Source of the DNA: Castellaniella sp035707805
GTDB taxonomy: Bacteria; Pseudomonadota; Gammaproteobacteria; Burkholderiales; Burkholderiaceae_B
Direction of reading: 5' to 3'
Assembly: GCA_035707805.1 (NCBI GenBank)
Contig: DASSTS010000035.1
Location: forward strand, 1-64,000
DNA: 64,000 bases
A program made the position numbers and the translations under genes. The notes under the pieces were generated by a model. That model was given only the letters and a program-made list of their open reading frames with translations, was not told the DNA's origin and did not search any database. Shown here piece by piece: positions 48,468 through 57,234 of the stretch. The number at the start of each line of letters is the position of its first letter. The first letter of the stretch is position 1.

Positions 48468-49658
48468 ATGACGATACAGACTCTCTCCGGCCTGGCCCAG
48501 GCCGGCGCCCTGAAGGGCAAGCGCGTTTTCATCCGCTCCGACCTCAACGTGCCCCTGGACGACGGCGGCAGGATCACCGAAGACACCCGCATCCGGGCCT
48601 CCGTGCCGGCGATCCGCCTGGCCCTGGACGGCGGCGCGGCGGTCATGGTGACCTCGCACCTGGGACGCCCCAAGGAAGGCGTGGTCGGCCCCGGCGACAC
48701 CCTGCAGCCGGTGGCGGACCGACTGTCCGAGCTGCTGGGGCGCCCGGTGCGGCTGGTCCGGGACTGGGTGGACGGCGTCGATCTGGCGGCCGGCGAGCTC
48801 GTGCTGCTGGAGAACTGCCGCTGCAACCCGGGCGAGAAAAAGAACGACCCCGACCTGGCCCGCCGCATGGCGGCCCTGTGCGACGTATACGTGAACGACG
48901 CCTTCGGCACCGCGCACCGCGCCGAGGCCACCACCGAAGGCATGGCGCGCTTCGCCCCCGTCGCCTGCGCCGGTCCGCTGCTGGCCGCCGAGCTCGACGC
49001 CCTGGGGCGCGCCCTGCAGTCGCCGCGCCGGCCCATGGTCGCCATCGTGGGCGGCTCCAAGGTCTCGACCAAGCTGTCCATTCTCCAGGCCCTGGCCGAA
49101 AAGGTCGACCAGCTGATCGTGGGCGGCGGGATCGCCAATACCTTCATGCTCGCCGCGGGCCTGCCCATCGGCAAGTCCCTGGCCGAACCCGACCAGGTCG
49201 ACCAGGCCAGGGCCGTCATGCAGGCCATGCAGGCGCGCGGCGTGCAGGTGCCGATCCCGGTCGACGTCGTCGTCGCCACGGCCTTCTCGGCGGATGCGCA
49301 GGCCACGATCAAGCCGGCGGCCGAGGTGGGACCCGACGACCTGATCCTGGACATCGGCCCGCAGACGGCCGAGCGCCTGGCGCAGCAGTTGCGCCAGGCG
49401 GGCACCATCGTCTGGAACGGCCCGGTCGGCGTCTTCGAGTTCGATGCCTTCGCCCACGGCACCGAGGTGATCGCCCAGGCCATCGCCGCCTCGGACGGTT
49501 TTTCGATCGCCGGCGGCGGGGACACCCTGGCGGCCATCGCCAAATACGGCATCGCGGACCAGGTGGGCTACATTTCCACCGGCGGCGGGGCCTTCCTGGA
49601 GTTCCTGGAAGGCAGGACTTTGCCGGCGGTCGCCGCCTTGCAGGACCGTAGCGCCTGA
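48468..49658 (+). CDS. pgk: Phosphoglycerate kinase
   Basis: This 396-residue kinase interconverts 1,3-bisphosphoglycerate and 3-phosphoglycerate. KRVFIRSDLNVPLDD is the substrate-binding signature, VTSHLGRPKEG follows, and GGGDTLAAIAK with the C-terminal STGGGAFLEFLEG forms the nucleotide site. The ATG at 48468 matches the usual N terminus; earlier in-frame codons lie in the hairpin region. Third gene of the tkt operon. Confidence 0.97.
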   Translation: MTIQTLSGLAQAGALKGKRVFIRSDLNVPLDDGGRITEDTRIRASVPAIRLALDGGAAVMVTSHLGRPKEGVVGPGDTLQPVADRLSELLGRPVRLVRDWVDGVDLAAGELVLLENCRCNPGEKKNDPDLARRMAALCDVYVNDAFGTAHRAEATTEGMARFAPVACAGPLLAAELDALGRALQSPRRPMVAIVGGSKVSTKLSILQALAEKVDQLIVGGGIANTFMLAAGLPIGKSLAEPDQVDQARAVMQAMQARGVQVPIPVDVVVATAFSADAQATIKPAAEVGPDDLILDIGPQTAERLAQQLRQAGTIVWNGPVGVFEFDAFAHGTEVIAQAIAASDGFSIAGGGDTLAAIAKYGIADQVGYISTGGGAFLEFLEGRTLPAVAALQDRSA

Positions 49659-49665
49659 GGTCTGT

Positions 49666-49671
49666 TAAAAT
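49666..49671 (+). promoter_or_regulatory. Candidate -10 box for the 4.5S RNA
   Basis: TAAAAT ends 6 bp before the predicted RNA 5' end at 49678, the usual -10 to +1 distance. A matching -35 at normal spacing is not evident. Confidence 0.45.
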
Positions 49672-49677
49672 CAAAAG

Positions 49678-49772
49678 GGCGGGCCCCTTCGCATGGTTCG
49701 GCGGTGAATCTGGTCAGGTCGGGAACGAAGCAGCCACAGCCGTGCAGAACCAGTGCCGAAGTCAGGCTCGCC
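49678..49772 (+). ncRNA. ffs: Bacterial small signal recognition particle RNA (4.5S RNA)
   Basis: The conserved domain IV core is present: ggtcaggtcgggaacgaag at about 49712-49730 followed by cagcc, which is the Ffh-binding internal loop with its tetraloop. The 5' end ggcgggcc (49678-49685) pairs with 3' ggctcgcc (49765-49772, one G-U), closing a single long hairpin of about 95 nt. Location directly upstream of dnaX in the dnaX-ybaB-recR region is well known in proteobacteria. Exact ends are estimates. Confidence 0.93.
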
Positions 49773-49806
49773 TTTCCTTTGGTCTCTTCCGGGCGGCGGC
49801 CGACTC

Positions 49807-51957
49807 ATGAGCTATCTCGTTCTGGCGCGCAAATGGCGCCCCCGTTCCTTCGATACCCTGATCGGGCAGGACCACGTGGTCCGCGCCCTGACCCACGCGC
49901 TGTCTTCGGGGCGCCTGCATCATGCCTGGCTGTTCACCGGCACCCGCGGGGTGGGCAAGACCACCCTGTCGCGCATCCTCGCCAAGTCCCTGAACTGCGC
50001 CGACGGCGTCACGGCCACGCCCTGCGGGCACTGCCAGGCCTGCACCGAGATCGATGCGGGCCGCTACGTCGACTACATCGAGCTCGACGCGGCCTCCAAT
50101 CGCGGTGTCGACGAAATGACACAGCTGCTGGAGCAGGCGGTCTACGCCCCCTCGTCCGGCCGCTACAAGGTCTACATGATCGACGAAGTCCACATGCTCA
50201 CCGGGCATGCCTTCAACGCCATGCTCAAGACCCTGGAAGAGCCCCCCGAACACGTCAAGTTCATCCTGGCGACCACCGATCCGCAAAAAATCCCCGTCAC
50301 CGTGCTGTCGCGCTGCCTGCAGTTCAATCTCAAGCAGATGACCGTGCCGGCCATCGTCGAGCACCTGCAGGACGTCCTGGGCCAGGAATCGATTCCGGCC
50401 GAGCCGCAGGGCCTGCGGCTGATCGCCCAGGCTGCGGCCGGCTCCATGCGCGATGCGCTGTCCCTCACCGACCAGGCGATCTCCTTCGCGGCCGGCAACC
50501 TCACCGCGGCGGCGGTGGGCGAGATGCTGGGCACCCTGGACCAGCACCATCTGGTGTCGCTGGCGCGAGCCCTGGCCGCGGCCGATGCGCCCGGCATCCT
50601 GGCCGTGGCCGACGAGCTCGCCCTGCGCGGCCTGTCGTTCCAGGCGGCCCTGGCCGACCTGGCGGTCCTGCTGTCGCGGGTGGCCATCGCCCAGCGCCTT
50701 GGTCACGCCCAGGCCGACGATCCGCTGGCCGACGACGTCCAGGCGCTCGCCGCCGGCCTGACGCCCGACGACGTGCAGCTGTTCTACGCCGTGGCGGTCC
50801 ACAGCCGCCAGGAACTCGCGCTGGCGCCCGACGAATACGCCGGTTTCGTCATGGCCTGCCTGCGCATGCTGGCGCTGCTGCCGCCGGACCGCGTCCCGCC
50901 CGTCCGGCTGGACCCGCCCGTGCCCCGTGCGGCGCCGTCGCAGGTCGCGTCTTCGGGGCCGGTGCCGGCGGCCGCGTCCCCGGCGCCGTCCGTCGCGTCT
51001 GCGGCGCCATCCGCAACGCTCGCATCGCCGGCCGCTGCTTCCGTGCCGGCCGCCGCTTCCGCGCCGCCGCCCGTCACGCCGACTGTGGCCGCCGCGCCCG
51101 CCGTGTCGGCGCCCCCGCAGCGGCCGCAACCCGAACCGCAGCCTCAGCCGGAACCCGATCCGCAGCCGGATCCCGGCCCCGACCCGGGGCCCGGACCGGG
51201 CCCCGCGCCCATGGCGACCCGGCCTGCGCCGGCCCGCACCGAGCCTGCCCGGGCAGAGCCCGCACGCACCGAGCCGGCCCAGGCCGCGCGGGCGCCGGTC
51301 GAGCCGCCGGCCTGGGAAGACCCGGATGCCGGCGTCGTCCATCCCGAGGCGGCCGTATCGGGCCGGCCGGATGCCGAGGCCGGCGTGCGCCAGGCCTCGC
51401 CGGACGACGCCCAGCCGGCCGATGACTGGACCGCCGACGTCCCGGACCTGCCGGACGACTTCGAGCCCTCGGCTTCGGCCGGTGCTGCCCTGGATGACGA
51501 CGGGGACCTGCCCATCCGCGTGGCCTTGCCCGGCATCAAGACCGGGGCCGTCGCGGACATTCCCGATCCCGCCCGCCTGACCGCCGCCGAGTGGCCCGCC
51601 CTGGCGGCGGATCTGCCGGTCACGGGGGCGGCGCGCGCCCTGGCCCTGAACAGCGAATGGCTGGGGGGCGACGAACACCAGATCCGCCTGCGCGTCGCCA
51701 TCCACACCCTGACGGAAGGGGGGGCGCACGACCGCCTGCGCACCGTCCTGTCGGAATATTTCGGCCGCGTGCTGCGGCTGGAGGTGGAATACGGCAGCAC
51801 CGGCAGCGACACCGCCTACGCGGTGGACCAGGCCGCCCAGGCGCGCCGCCAGCAGGCGGCCGAGAACGCGGCGCAGGGCGACGGGCTGGTCCAGGCGCTG
51901 GCCGGGCGGTTCGCCGCCCGGGTGGTGCCGGGGTCGGTCCGCCCGCCTGCGGTATAG
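49807..51957 (+). CDS. dnaX: DNA polymerase III subunit gamma/tau
   Basis: This 716-residue clamp-loader subunit has Walker A GTRGVGKT (45-52), zinc-binding Cys64, Cys73, Cys76 and Cys79, a DEVHMLT Walker B, and sensor 1 LATTDPQKIP. Residues about 360-510 are a very Pro/Ala-rich linker with alternating PE, PQ and PD pairs. A C-terminal tau-type domain follows. The ATG at 49807 (MSYLVLARKWRP) is the standard start. No convincing slippery site for making gamma by frameshift is seen in the expected place. Confidence 0.96.
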   Translation: MSYLVLARKWRPRSFDTLIGQDHVVRALTHALSSGRLHHAWLFTGTRGVGKTTLSRILAKSLNCADGVTATPCGHCQACTEIDAGRYVDYIELDAASNRGVDEMTQLLEQAVYAPSSGRYKVYMIDEVHMLTGHAFNAMLKTLEEPPEHVKFILATTDPQKIPVTVLSRCLQFNLKQMTVPAIVEHLQDVLGQESIPAEPQGLRLIAQAAAGSMRDALSLTDQAISFAAGNLTAAAVGEMLGTLDQHHLVSLARALAAADAPGILAVADELALRGLSFQAALADLAVLLSRVAIAQRLGHAQADDPLADDVQALAAGLTPDDVQLFYAVAVHSRQELALAPDEYAGFVMACLRMLALLPPDRVPPVRLDPPVPRAAPSQVASSGPVPAAASPAPSVASAAPSATLASPAAASVPAAASAPPPVTPTVAAAPAVSAPPQRPQPEPQPQPEPDPQPDPGPDPGPGPGPAPMATRPAPARTEPARAEPARTEPAQAARAPVEPPAWEDPDAGVVHPEAAVSGRPDAEAGVRQASPDDAQPADDWTADVPDLPDDFEPSASAGAALDDDGDLPIRVALPGIKTGAVADIPDPARLTAAEWPALAADLPVTGAARALALNSEWLGGDEHQIRLRVAIHTLTEGGAHDRLRTVLSEYFGRVLRLEVEYGSTGSDTAYAVDQAAQARRQQAAENAAQGDGLVQALAGRFAARVVPGSVRPPAV

Positions 51958-51998
51958 TCGCTGTTTTCGTTTCACCCCTTACCAATCAGGACATCGCC

Positions 51999-52325
51999 AT
52001 GATGAAAGGTCAGATTGCCGGCTTGATGCGCCAGGCCCAGCAGATGCAGGAAAACATGAAGAAGGCCCAGGATGCCCTGGCCGACATCATCGTCGAGGGC
52101 GCCGCCGGCGGCGGGCTGGTCAAGGTCACCATGAGCTGCAAGTACGACGTCAAGCGCGTGGCCATCGACCCGTCGCTCTTCGACGACGACCGCGACATGA
52201 TCGAGGACCTGGTGGCGGCCGCCTTCAACGACGCGCAGCGCAAGGCCGAGGCCGCGGCCCAGGAAAAGATGTCGGCGGTCACGGCGGGCATGTCCCTGCC
52301 GGCCGGCATGAAGCTGCCTTTCTGA
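51999..52325 (+). CDS. ybaB: YbaB/EbfC-family nucleoid-associated protein
   Basis: This 108-residue DNA-binding dimer has the N-terminal helix GLMRQAQQMQENMKKAQDAL, a beta-sheet middle, and the C-terminal MSLPAGMKLPF. It lies between dnaX and recR in the conserved order. Two consecutive ATG codons (51999 and 52002) leave the exact start open by one residue. Its stop is one base before the recR start. Confidence 0.95.
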   Translation: MMKGQIAGLMRQAQQMQENMKKAQDALADIIVEGAAGGGLVKVTMSCKYDVKRVAIDPSLFDDDRDMIEDLVAAAFNDAQRKAEAAAQEKMSAVTAGMSLPAGMKLPF

Positions 52326-52326
52326 C

Positions 52327-52935
52327 ATGGCGGCCGGGCTGCCGGAACCGGAGCCCCTCAAGGCGCTGATCGACGCCTTGCGCGGCCTGCCGGGCGTGGG
52401 CGTGCGCACGGCCCGGCGCATGGCCTACCACGTGCTGCAACACGATCCGGACGGCGCCGTGCGCCTGTCGGACGCGCTGCGCGCGGCGGTGGACGGCCTG
52501 TGCCACTGTGAACGCTGCAATTCCTTTTCGCAGACGCCGGTGTGCGCGACCTGCGAGGATCCCGAGCGCGACGCCTCGCTGCTGTGCGTGGTGGAGACCC
52601 CGGCCGACCAGAACATGATCGAGTCCAGCCACGGCTACCGCGGCCTGTACTACGTCCTCATGGGCCGGCTTGCGCCCCTTGAGGGCGTCGGCCCGGACCA
52701 GGTCCGCTTCGCCCAGCTGCTGGAGCGCGCCACCGATGGCCAGGTCCGCGAGGTCATCCTGGCCACCAATTTCACGGCCGAAGGCGAAACCACCGCCTAT
52801 TACCTCACCGACATGCTGCGCGGGCGGGGACTGGCCGTCACGCGGCTTGCCCGCGGCGTGCCCAGCGGCAGCGAACTGGAATACGTCGACGCCGGCACCA
52901 TCGCCTGGGCGCTCGCGGAACGCAAGCCCGGCTAG
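52327..52935 (+). CDS. recR: Recombination mediator protein RecR
   Basis: This 202-residue protein has an HhH motif (LRGLPGVGVRTARRMAYH), a C4 zinc finger (Cys61, Cys64, Cys73, Cys76), and a Toprim domain with VVETPADQNMIESS. It helps load RecA with RecF and RecO. Length is normal for the family. Confidence 0.97.
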   Translation: MAAGLPEPEPLKALIDALRGLPGVGVRTARRMAYHVLQHDPDGAVRLSDALRAAVDGLCHCERCNSFSQTPVCATCEDPERDASLLCVVETPADQNMIESSHGYRGLYYVLMGRLAPLEGVGPDQVRFAQLLERATDGQVREVILATNFTAEGETTAYYLTDMLRGRGLAVTRLARGVPSGSELEYVDAGTIAWALAERKPG

Positions 52936-53016
52936 CGGGCAGGGGCATCGCAAAAATCGGCCTTTCTGGCGTTATCATGCTGGCTCAGCGTTCAAATACA
53001 CAACGGAGACACAGCC

Positions 53017-54063
53017 ATGCCGATTTCTCGTCGTGAACTTCTGAAAACTGCCGGATCGGCGGGCTTGCTGGGCGTGCTGCCTGGCGTCGTCCGCGCCCAG
53101 GCGATCACCCCGGAAAAACCTTCCCTGACCATCGCTGTGGGCGGGCAGGCGCTGATCTACTACCTGCCCTTGTCCGTCGCGCATCTCAAGGGCTATTTCA
53201 AGGAAGAAGGCCTGGACGCCACCATCGCGGACTTCGCGGGCGGATCCAAGGCGCTGCAGGCCGTGGTCGGCGGCAGCGCGGACGTCGTGTCCGGCGCCTT
53301 CGAGCACACCATCAACCTGCAGGCCAAGGGCCAGTTCTACCGCTGCTTCGTGCTGCAGGGCCGGGCGCCGATGATCGTGCTGGGCGTCTCCAAGAAGACC
53401 ATGCCGGACTACAAGTCTCCGGCCGACCTCAAGGGCAAGAAGATCGGCGTGACCGCGCCGGGCTCCTCGACCAACATGATGGCCAGCTTCTTCCTGGCCC
53501 AGCACGGCCTGAAACCCTCCGACGTGTCCTACATCGGGGTGGGGGCGGGCGCCGGCGCCATCACCGCCCTGCGCTCGGGCCAGATCGATGCCATCGCCAA
53601 CCTGGATCCAGTCATCAGCACCCTGGTCAAGGAAGACGCGATCCGCATCATCGCCGACACCCGCACGTTGAAGGATGCGCGCCAGATCTTCGGCGGCAAC
53701 ATGCCCGCCGGCTGCCTGTACACCTCGCAGGCCTTCATCGACGCCAATCCCAACACCACCCAGGCCCTGGCCAACGCCATGGTGCGGGCCGACAAATGGA
53801 TCCAGGCCGCCACGCCCGACGACATCGCCAAGCTCGTGCCCGAATCCTACCTGCTGGGCGACCCCGAACTCTACAAGCTCGCCCTGAAGGGCAACCGCGA
53901 GGCCCTGTCCCCGGACGGCCTGGTGCCCGAGGACGGCCCCCAGACCGCCCTGAACGCCCTGGCCGAATACGTGCCGCATTTCGATCGCACCAAGATCGAC
54001 ATCTCGCGCATCTGGACCAACCAGTTCGCCATCAAGGCCGGCCAGAAGTACCCGCATGGCTGA
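53017..54063 (+). CDS. NitT/TauT/SsuA-type ABC transporter substrate-binding protein
   Basis: This 348-residue periplasmic protein has a twin-arginine-like leader SRRELLK (4-10) with hydrophobic core GSAGLLGVLPGVVRAQA. The two-lobed binding fold is of the taurine/nitrate family: GYFKEEGLDATIADFAGGSKALQAV, then DLKGKKIGVTAPGSST. The Tat-like signal suggests folding before export. The ligand is not evident; relatives bind sulfonates, pyrimidine precursors or aromatic acids. It overlaps the ATPase gene by 8 bp. Confidence 0.9.
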   Translation: MPISRRELLKTAGSAGLLGVLPGVVRAQAITPEKPSLTIAVGGQALIYYLPLSVAHLKGYFKEEGLDATIADFAGGSKALQAVVGGSADVVSGAFEHTINLQAKGQFYRCFVLQGRAPMIVLGVSKKTMPDYKSPADLKGKKIGVTAPGSSTNMMASFFLAQHGLKPSDVSYIGVGAGAGAITALRSGQIDAIANLDPVISTLVKEDAIRIIADTRTLKDARQIFGGNMPAGCLYTSQAFIDANPNTTQALANAMVRADKWIQAATPDDIAKLVPESYLLGDPELYKLALKGNREALSPDGLVPEDGPQTALNALAEYVPHFDRTKIDISRIWTNQFAIKAGQKYPHG

Positions 54064-54898
54064 TCCGGCGCAACCGAATCCCGGCGGCCCGGCGGGCCCC
54101 GCGCCCGCCCTGTCGCTGGACCAGGTCACCTGCACCTTCACCGGCGCCGACGGCTCCGCCTACACCGCCATGCGCGAGGCCACCGTGGCCGTCGCGCCGG
54201 GAGAATTCGTCTCGGTGGTGGGGCCCACGGGCTGCGGCAAATCGACTCTTCTCAATATGGCCGCCGGCCTGCTGCGCCCGTCCTCCGGACAAGTCAGCGT
54301 CTTCGGCGAGCCCCTGCGGGGCGTCAACGACCGCGCCGGCTACATGTTCCAGGGCGAGGCCCTGATGCCGTGGCGCAGCGCCCTGGCCAACGTCACGGCG
54401 GGTCTGGAATTCGCCGGCGTGCCCGCCGCCGAGGCCCGCGAGCAGGGCCGCGACTGGCTGCGCCGAGTGGGCCTGGGCGGGTTCGAGGACCGCTATCCCC
54501 ATCAGATGTCCGGCGGCATGCGCAAGCGCGCCATGCTCGCCCAGACCCTGATCCGGGACCCCGACATCATCCTCATGGACGAGCCGTTTTCCGCCCTGGA
54601 CATCCAGACCCGCCAGCTCATGGAAAACGAGGTCCTGGACCTGTGGATGGCGAGCCGCAAGGCCGTGCTCTTCATCACCCACGACCTCGACGAGGCCATC
54701 GCCATGAGCGACCGCGTCGTCGTGCTGTCGGCGGGGCCGCAGACCCGCCCCATCGGGGAATTCGTCATCGACATCCCCCGGCCGCGCGACGTCGCCGAGG
54801 TCCGCATGCATCCGCGCTTCATCGAGCTGCATCAGGGTATCTGGGCCGTGCTGCGCGACGAAGTCCTCAAAGGCTACGAACGCCAGAAGCGCGCCTGA
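54056..54898 (+). CDS. NitT/TauT-type ABC transporter ATP-binding protein
   Basis: This 280-residue cytoplasmic ATPase has Walker A GPTGCGKST, signature MSGGMRKRAMLAQ, Walker B IILMDEPFSALD, and the switch histidine in FITHDLDEAIAM. It powers the importer formed with the flanking binding protein and permease. The ATG at 54056 lies inside the end of the upstream gene. Confidence 0.95.
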   Translation: MADPAQPNPGGPAGPAPALSLDQVTCTFTGADGSAYTAMREATVAVAPGEFVSVVGPTGCGKSTLLNMAAGLLRPSSGQVSVFGEPLRGVNDRAGYMFQGEALMPWRSALANVTAGLEFAGVPAAEAREQGRDWLRRVGLGGFEDRYPHQMSGGMRKRAMLAQTLIRDPDIILMDEPFSALDIQTRQLMENEVLDLWMASRKAVLFITHDLDEAIAMSDRVVVLSAGPQTRPIGEFVIDIPRPRDVAEVRMHPRFIELHQGIWAVLRDEVLKGYERQKRA

Positions 54899-54962
54899 CC
54901 GCCTCGTGACCCCCGAACCGGCGCGCCGCCGCGCCGGGGCCTGAACCGGAGCCGTACCGACC

Positions 54963-55751
54963 ATGAAATCCGAATTGTCCAGACCTGTGCTGCGGACGCT
55001 GCAGATCGCCCTGCTGGCCGCCATCCTGCTCATCTGGCACCTCGCCTCGCAAAGCAACAACATCGCGTTCTTCTTCGGCCGTCCGGTCGAAGTCGCCCAG
55101 GTCATCTGGGCCTGGTTCGTCACCGACGCCAGCGTCTACCGCCACCTGTGGATCACCCTGTCCGAGACCGTCCTGGCCTTCGTCATCGGCACCGTCGGCG
55201 GCCTGGCCTTCGGCCTCTGGCTGGGCCTGTCGCGCGGCGCCAGCGCCCTGCTCGAACCCTACGTCACGGCCGCCAATTCCATGCCGCGCGTCATCCTGGC
55301 GCCCATCTTCGCCATGTGGTTCGGCCTGGGCATCTGGTCCAAGGTCGCCCTGGCCGTCACCCTCGTGTTCTTCATCGTCTTCTTCAACGTCTATCGCGGC
55401 GTGCGCGAGGTCTCTCCCACCTTGCTGGACAACGCCCGCATGCTCGGCGCCTCCCGCCGCCAGCTGCTGCGCCACGTCTACATCCCCTCGGCCACCAGCT
55501 GGGTCTTCTCCAGCCTGCACACCTCCGTGGGCCTGGCCTTCGTCGGCGCCGTCGTCGGCGAATACCTGGGCTCCGCCGCGGGCGTCGGCTACCTGATCCT
55601 GCAGGCGGAAGGCACCCTGGACGTCAATACCGTCTTTGCCGGCATCGTCGTCCTGACGATCTTTGCGCTGCTGCTGGACGGCGCCGTGTCCCTGGCCGAA
55701 CGCCGCCTGCTGGTCTGGCAGCCCGGCCCCGGCACCACCGACAAAACCTGA
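54963..55751 (+). CDS. NitT/TauT-type ABC transporter permease
   Basis: This 262-residue inner-membrane protein has about six helices and the cytoplasmic EAA-type loop (NARMLGASRRQLLRHVYIP) that contacts the ATPase. Additional family sequence is PRVILAPIFAMWFGLG. It starts 64 bp after the ATPase gene and is the last gene of the transporter. The nested inverted repeat begins 30 bp after its stop. Confidence 0.94.
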   Translation: MKSELSRPVLRTLQIALLAAILLIWHLASQSNNIAFFFGRPVEVAQVIWAWFVTDASVYRHLWITLSETVLAFVIGTVGGLAFGLWLGLSRGASALLEPYVTAANSMPRVILAPIFAMWFGLGIWSKVALAVTLVFFIVFFNVYRGVREVSPTLLDNARMLGASRRQLLRHVYIPSATSWVFSSLHTSVGLAFVGAVVGEYLGSAAGVGYLILQAEGTLDVNTVFAGIVVLTIFALLLDGAVSLAERRLLVWQPGPGTTDKT

Positions 55752-55780
55752 GAAAGGCGCCCCATCTCAGCAAGCGACAA

Positions 55781-55984
55781 GCTGGCCGGGGGCCGGCGGG
55801 TCCAGGGCGCCCGGTCGGCCAGTGCCGGGTGCTGACGAAGGGAAGCCGGGGGATGTCGGCGGGCGTGTTTGAGGCCGGAGGCCGAGTTCGCCCGCCGCCC
55901 GGCTGGACGAGGCAGACCCGGGCAGCCCGACCGCAGGGAGGGCCACTGGCTGGGGCGCCCTGGACCTGCCGGCCCCCGGCCAGC
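55781..55984. repeat. 204-bp nested inverted-repeat element
   Basis: Arms 55781-55812 and 55953-55984 are 32 bp long and complementary at 31 positions; the single difference would be a G-U pair in RNA. After a small asymmetric bulge, GCCAGTG (55818-55824) pairs with CACTGGC (55944-55950). Inside, cggcgggcg (55857-55865) pairs with cgcccgccg (55889-55897), and GCCGGG (55845-55850) with CCCGGC (55898-55903). No credible gene is inside. The 408-nt gap 55752-56159 holds this element, the 10-bp repeats at 56001-56077, and a small tgacgg/ccgtca hairpin at 56119-56137. It could be a mobile palindromic element, structured RNA or terminator. Confidence 0.85.
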
Positions 55985-56000
55985 GTCCCGGCAAGAACCC

Positions 56001-56077
56001 CAGCACCAGCCAGCACCAGCCAGCACCAGCCAGCACCAGCCAGCACCAGCCAGCACCAGCCAGCACCAGCCAGCACC
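56001..56077. repeat. 10-bp minisatellite (7.7 copies)
   Basis: The unit cagcaccagc is repeated seven times without a mismatch at 56001-56070, followed by seven bases of an eighth copy. The 10-bp unit is not a codon multiple and no gene crosses it. Unit length is close to one helical turn. The array starts 17 bp after the nested inverted repeat. Perfect copies suggest recent expansion and likely strain-to-strain copy-number variation. Confidence 0.97.
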
Positions 56078-56159
56078 CAGCCAAGACCCGGCCAAGACCC
56101 AGCACCCGCCAAACCCCGTGACGGCAAACCTCCGTCAGCCCGGCCCGCCGGTATCCGTC

Positions 56160-57116
56160 CTAAGCCGCCTTCCCAGCCACCAGCGCATCCAGCTTCACCG
56201 CATCCGCCGTAAAAATCCGGATGCCCTCCGCCAGCTTTTCGGTCGCCATCGCGTCCTGATTCAGCCCCGTGCGGAACGCCACCTCGTTGCTGGCCAGCCA
56301 TTCCGGCGCATTCGCCTTTGCCTCGGCCACCGACAGCGCCGCAGGCAGCGGATCCGTCGAAGCCGCCAGCTCGCCCAGCAGCGCCGGACTGATCGTCAGC
56401 AGATCGCAGCCCGCCAGCGCCCGGATCTGGCCGATATTGCGGAAGCTCGCCCCCATCACCTGCGTCGGGATGTCGTAGGCCTTGAAATAGCGGTAGATCC
56501 GAGCCACCGACTGGACCCCGGGGTCGTTTTCCCCCGCGCTCGCCGCCTCGTCCCAGCCGTCTCCCGCGGCCTTCTTGTACCAATCGTAGATACGTCCCAC
56601 GAAAGGCGAAATCAGCGTCACCCGCGCCTGCGCGCAGGCAATCGCCTGCGTCAGCGAGAACAGCAGCGTCAGATTGCAATGGATGCCCTCGGCCTCCAGC
56701 GCCCGGGCCGCCTGGATCCCTTCCCACGTCGATGCCAGCTTGATCAGCACCCGCTCGCGCCCGATCCCGGCCGCCTCGTACAGCGCCACGATCTGGCGCG
56801 CCCGTTCGATGCTGGCCTGCGTGTCGAAGGACAGTCGCGCATCCACCTCGGTCGAGACCCGGCCCGGCACGATATCGAGGATCTCGCGGCCGAACGCCAC
56901 CAGCAGCCGGTCCACCTGCTCGACCAGCCCCGCCGATGGATGATCGCGCAGCACCCGGTCCAGCAGCGGACGGTAGGCGTCCTGCTGCACCGCCTTGAGG
57001 ATCAGCGACGGATTCGTGGTGGCGTCCGTGGGCCGGTACGCCCGCATCGTTTCGAAATCGCCCGTGTCGGCCACGACGGTCGTCAGCGCGCGCAGGGCGT
57101 CGAGTTGGTTGCTCAT
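56160..57116 (-). CDS. tal: Transaldolase
   Basis: This 318-residue pentose-phosphate enzyme transfers dihydroxyacetone units. TDATTNPSLILKA near the N terminus, the Schiff-base lysine in RVLIKLASTWEG, and SPFVGRIYDWYKK are family signatures. The ATG at 57116 (MSNQLDALRAL) fits known N termini; a longer frame to 57137 adds seven residues. It is divergent from carA. Confidence 0.97.
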   Translation of the reverse strand: MSNQLDALRALTTVVADTGDFETMRAYRPTDATTNPSLILKAVQQDAYRPLLDRVLRDHPSAGLVEQVDRLLVAFGREILDIVPGRVSTEVDARLSFDTQASIERARQIVALYEAAGIGRERVLIKLASTWEGIQAARALEAEGIHCNLTLLFSLTQAIACAQARVTLISPFVGRIYDWYKKAAGDGWDEAASAGENDPGVQSVARIYRYFKAYDIPTQVMGASFRNIGQIRALAGCDLLTISPALLGELAASTDPLPAALSVAEAKANAPEWLASNEVAFRTGLNQDAMATEKLAEGIRIFTADAVKLDALVAGKAA

Positions 57117-57216
57117 GAAAGCGGTAACCTCAGGCAAGACGGTCGAAAGCTCTTACTGTAGACCATTTCAGGCTGCGCGCGGCGGGTGCGGATGGGGATA
57201 AACCCGCATCGCACGG

Positions 57217-57222
57217 TATAAT
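57217..57222 (+). promoter_or_regulatory. Consensus -10 box upstream of carAB
   Basis: A perfect TATAAT lies 41 bp before the carA TTG start and 13 bp before the possible leader ATG. No good -35 is seen at 17 bp, which is compatible with an activated or weak promoter. Confidence 0.6.
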
Positions 57223-57234
57223 AGGAAGGTTTAT

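Noticed and set aside
45479..49552. Very long open frame on the minus strand opposite tkt-gapA-pgk
   Set aside because: It is antisense to three unmistakable genes. Long antisense frames are expected from the codon bias of GC-rich DNA, and its translation is low-complexity with no recognisable domain.
50285..50290. Run of six A residues in dnaX as a possible frameshift site
   Set aside because: It lies in the conserved DPQKIP segment near residue 160, far before where gamma would end. Slippage there would give a useless fragment.
56001..56077. CRISPR-like repeat array
   Set aside because: The units are 10 bp and directly adjacent with no spacers, and no cas gene is present.
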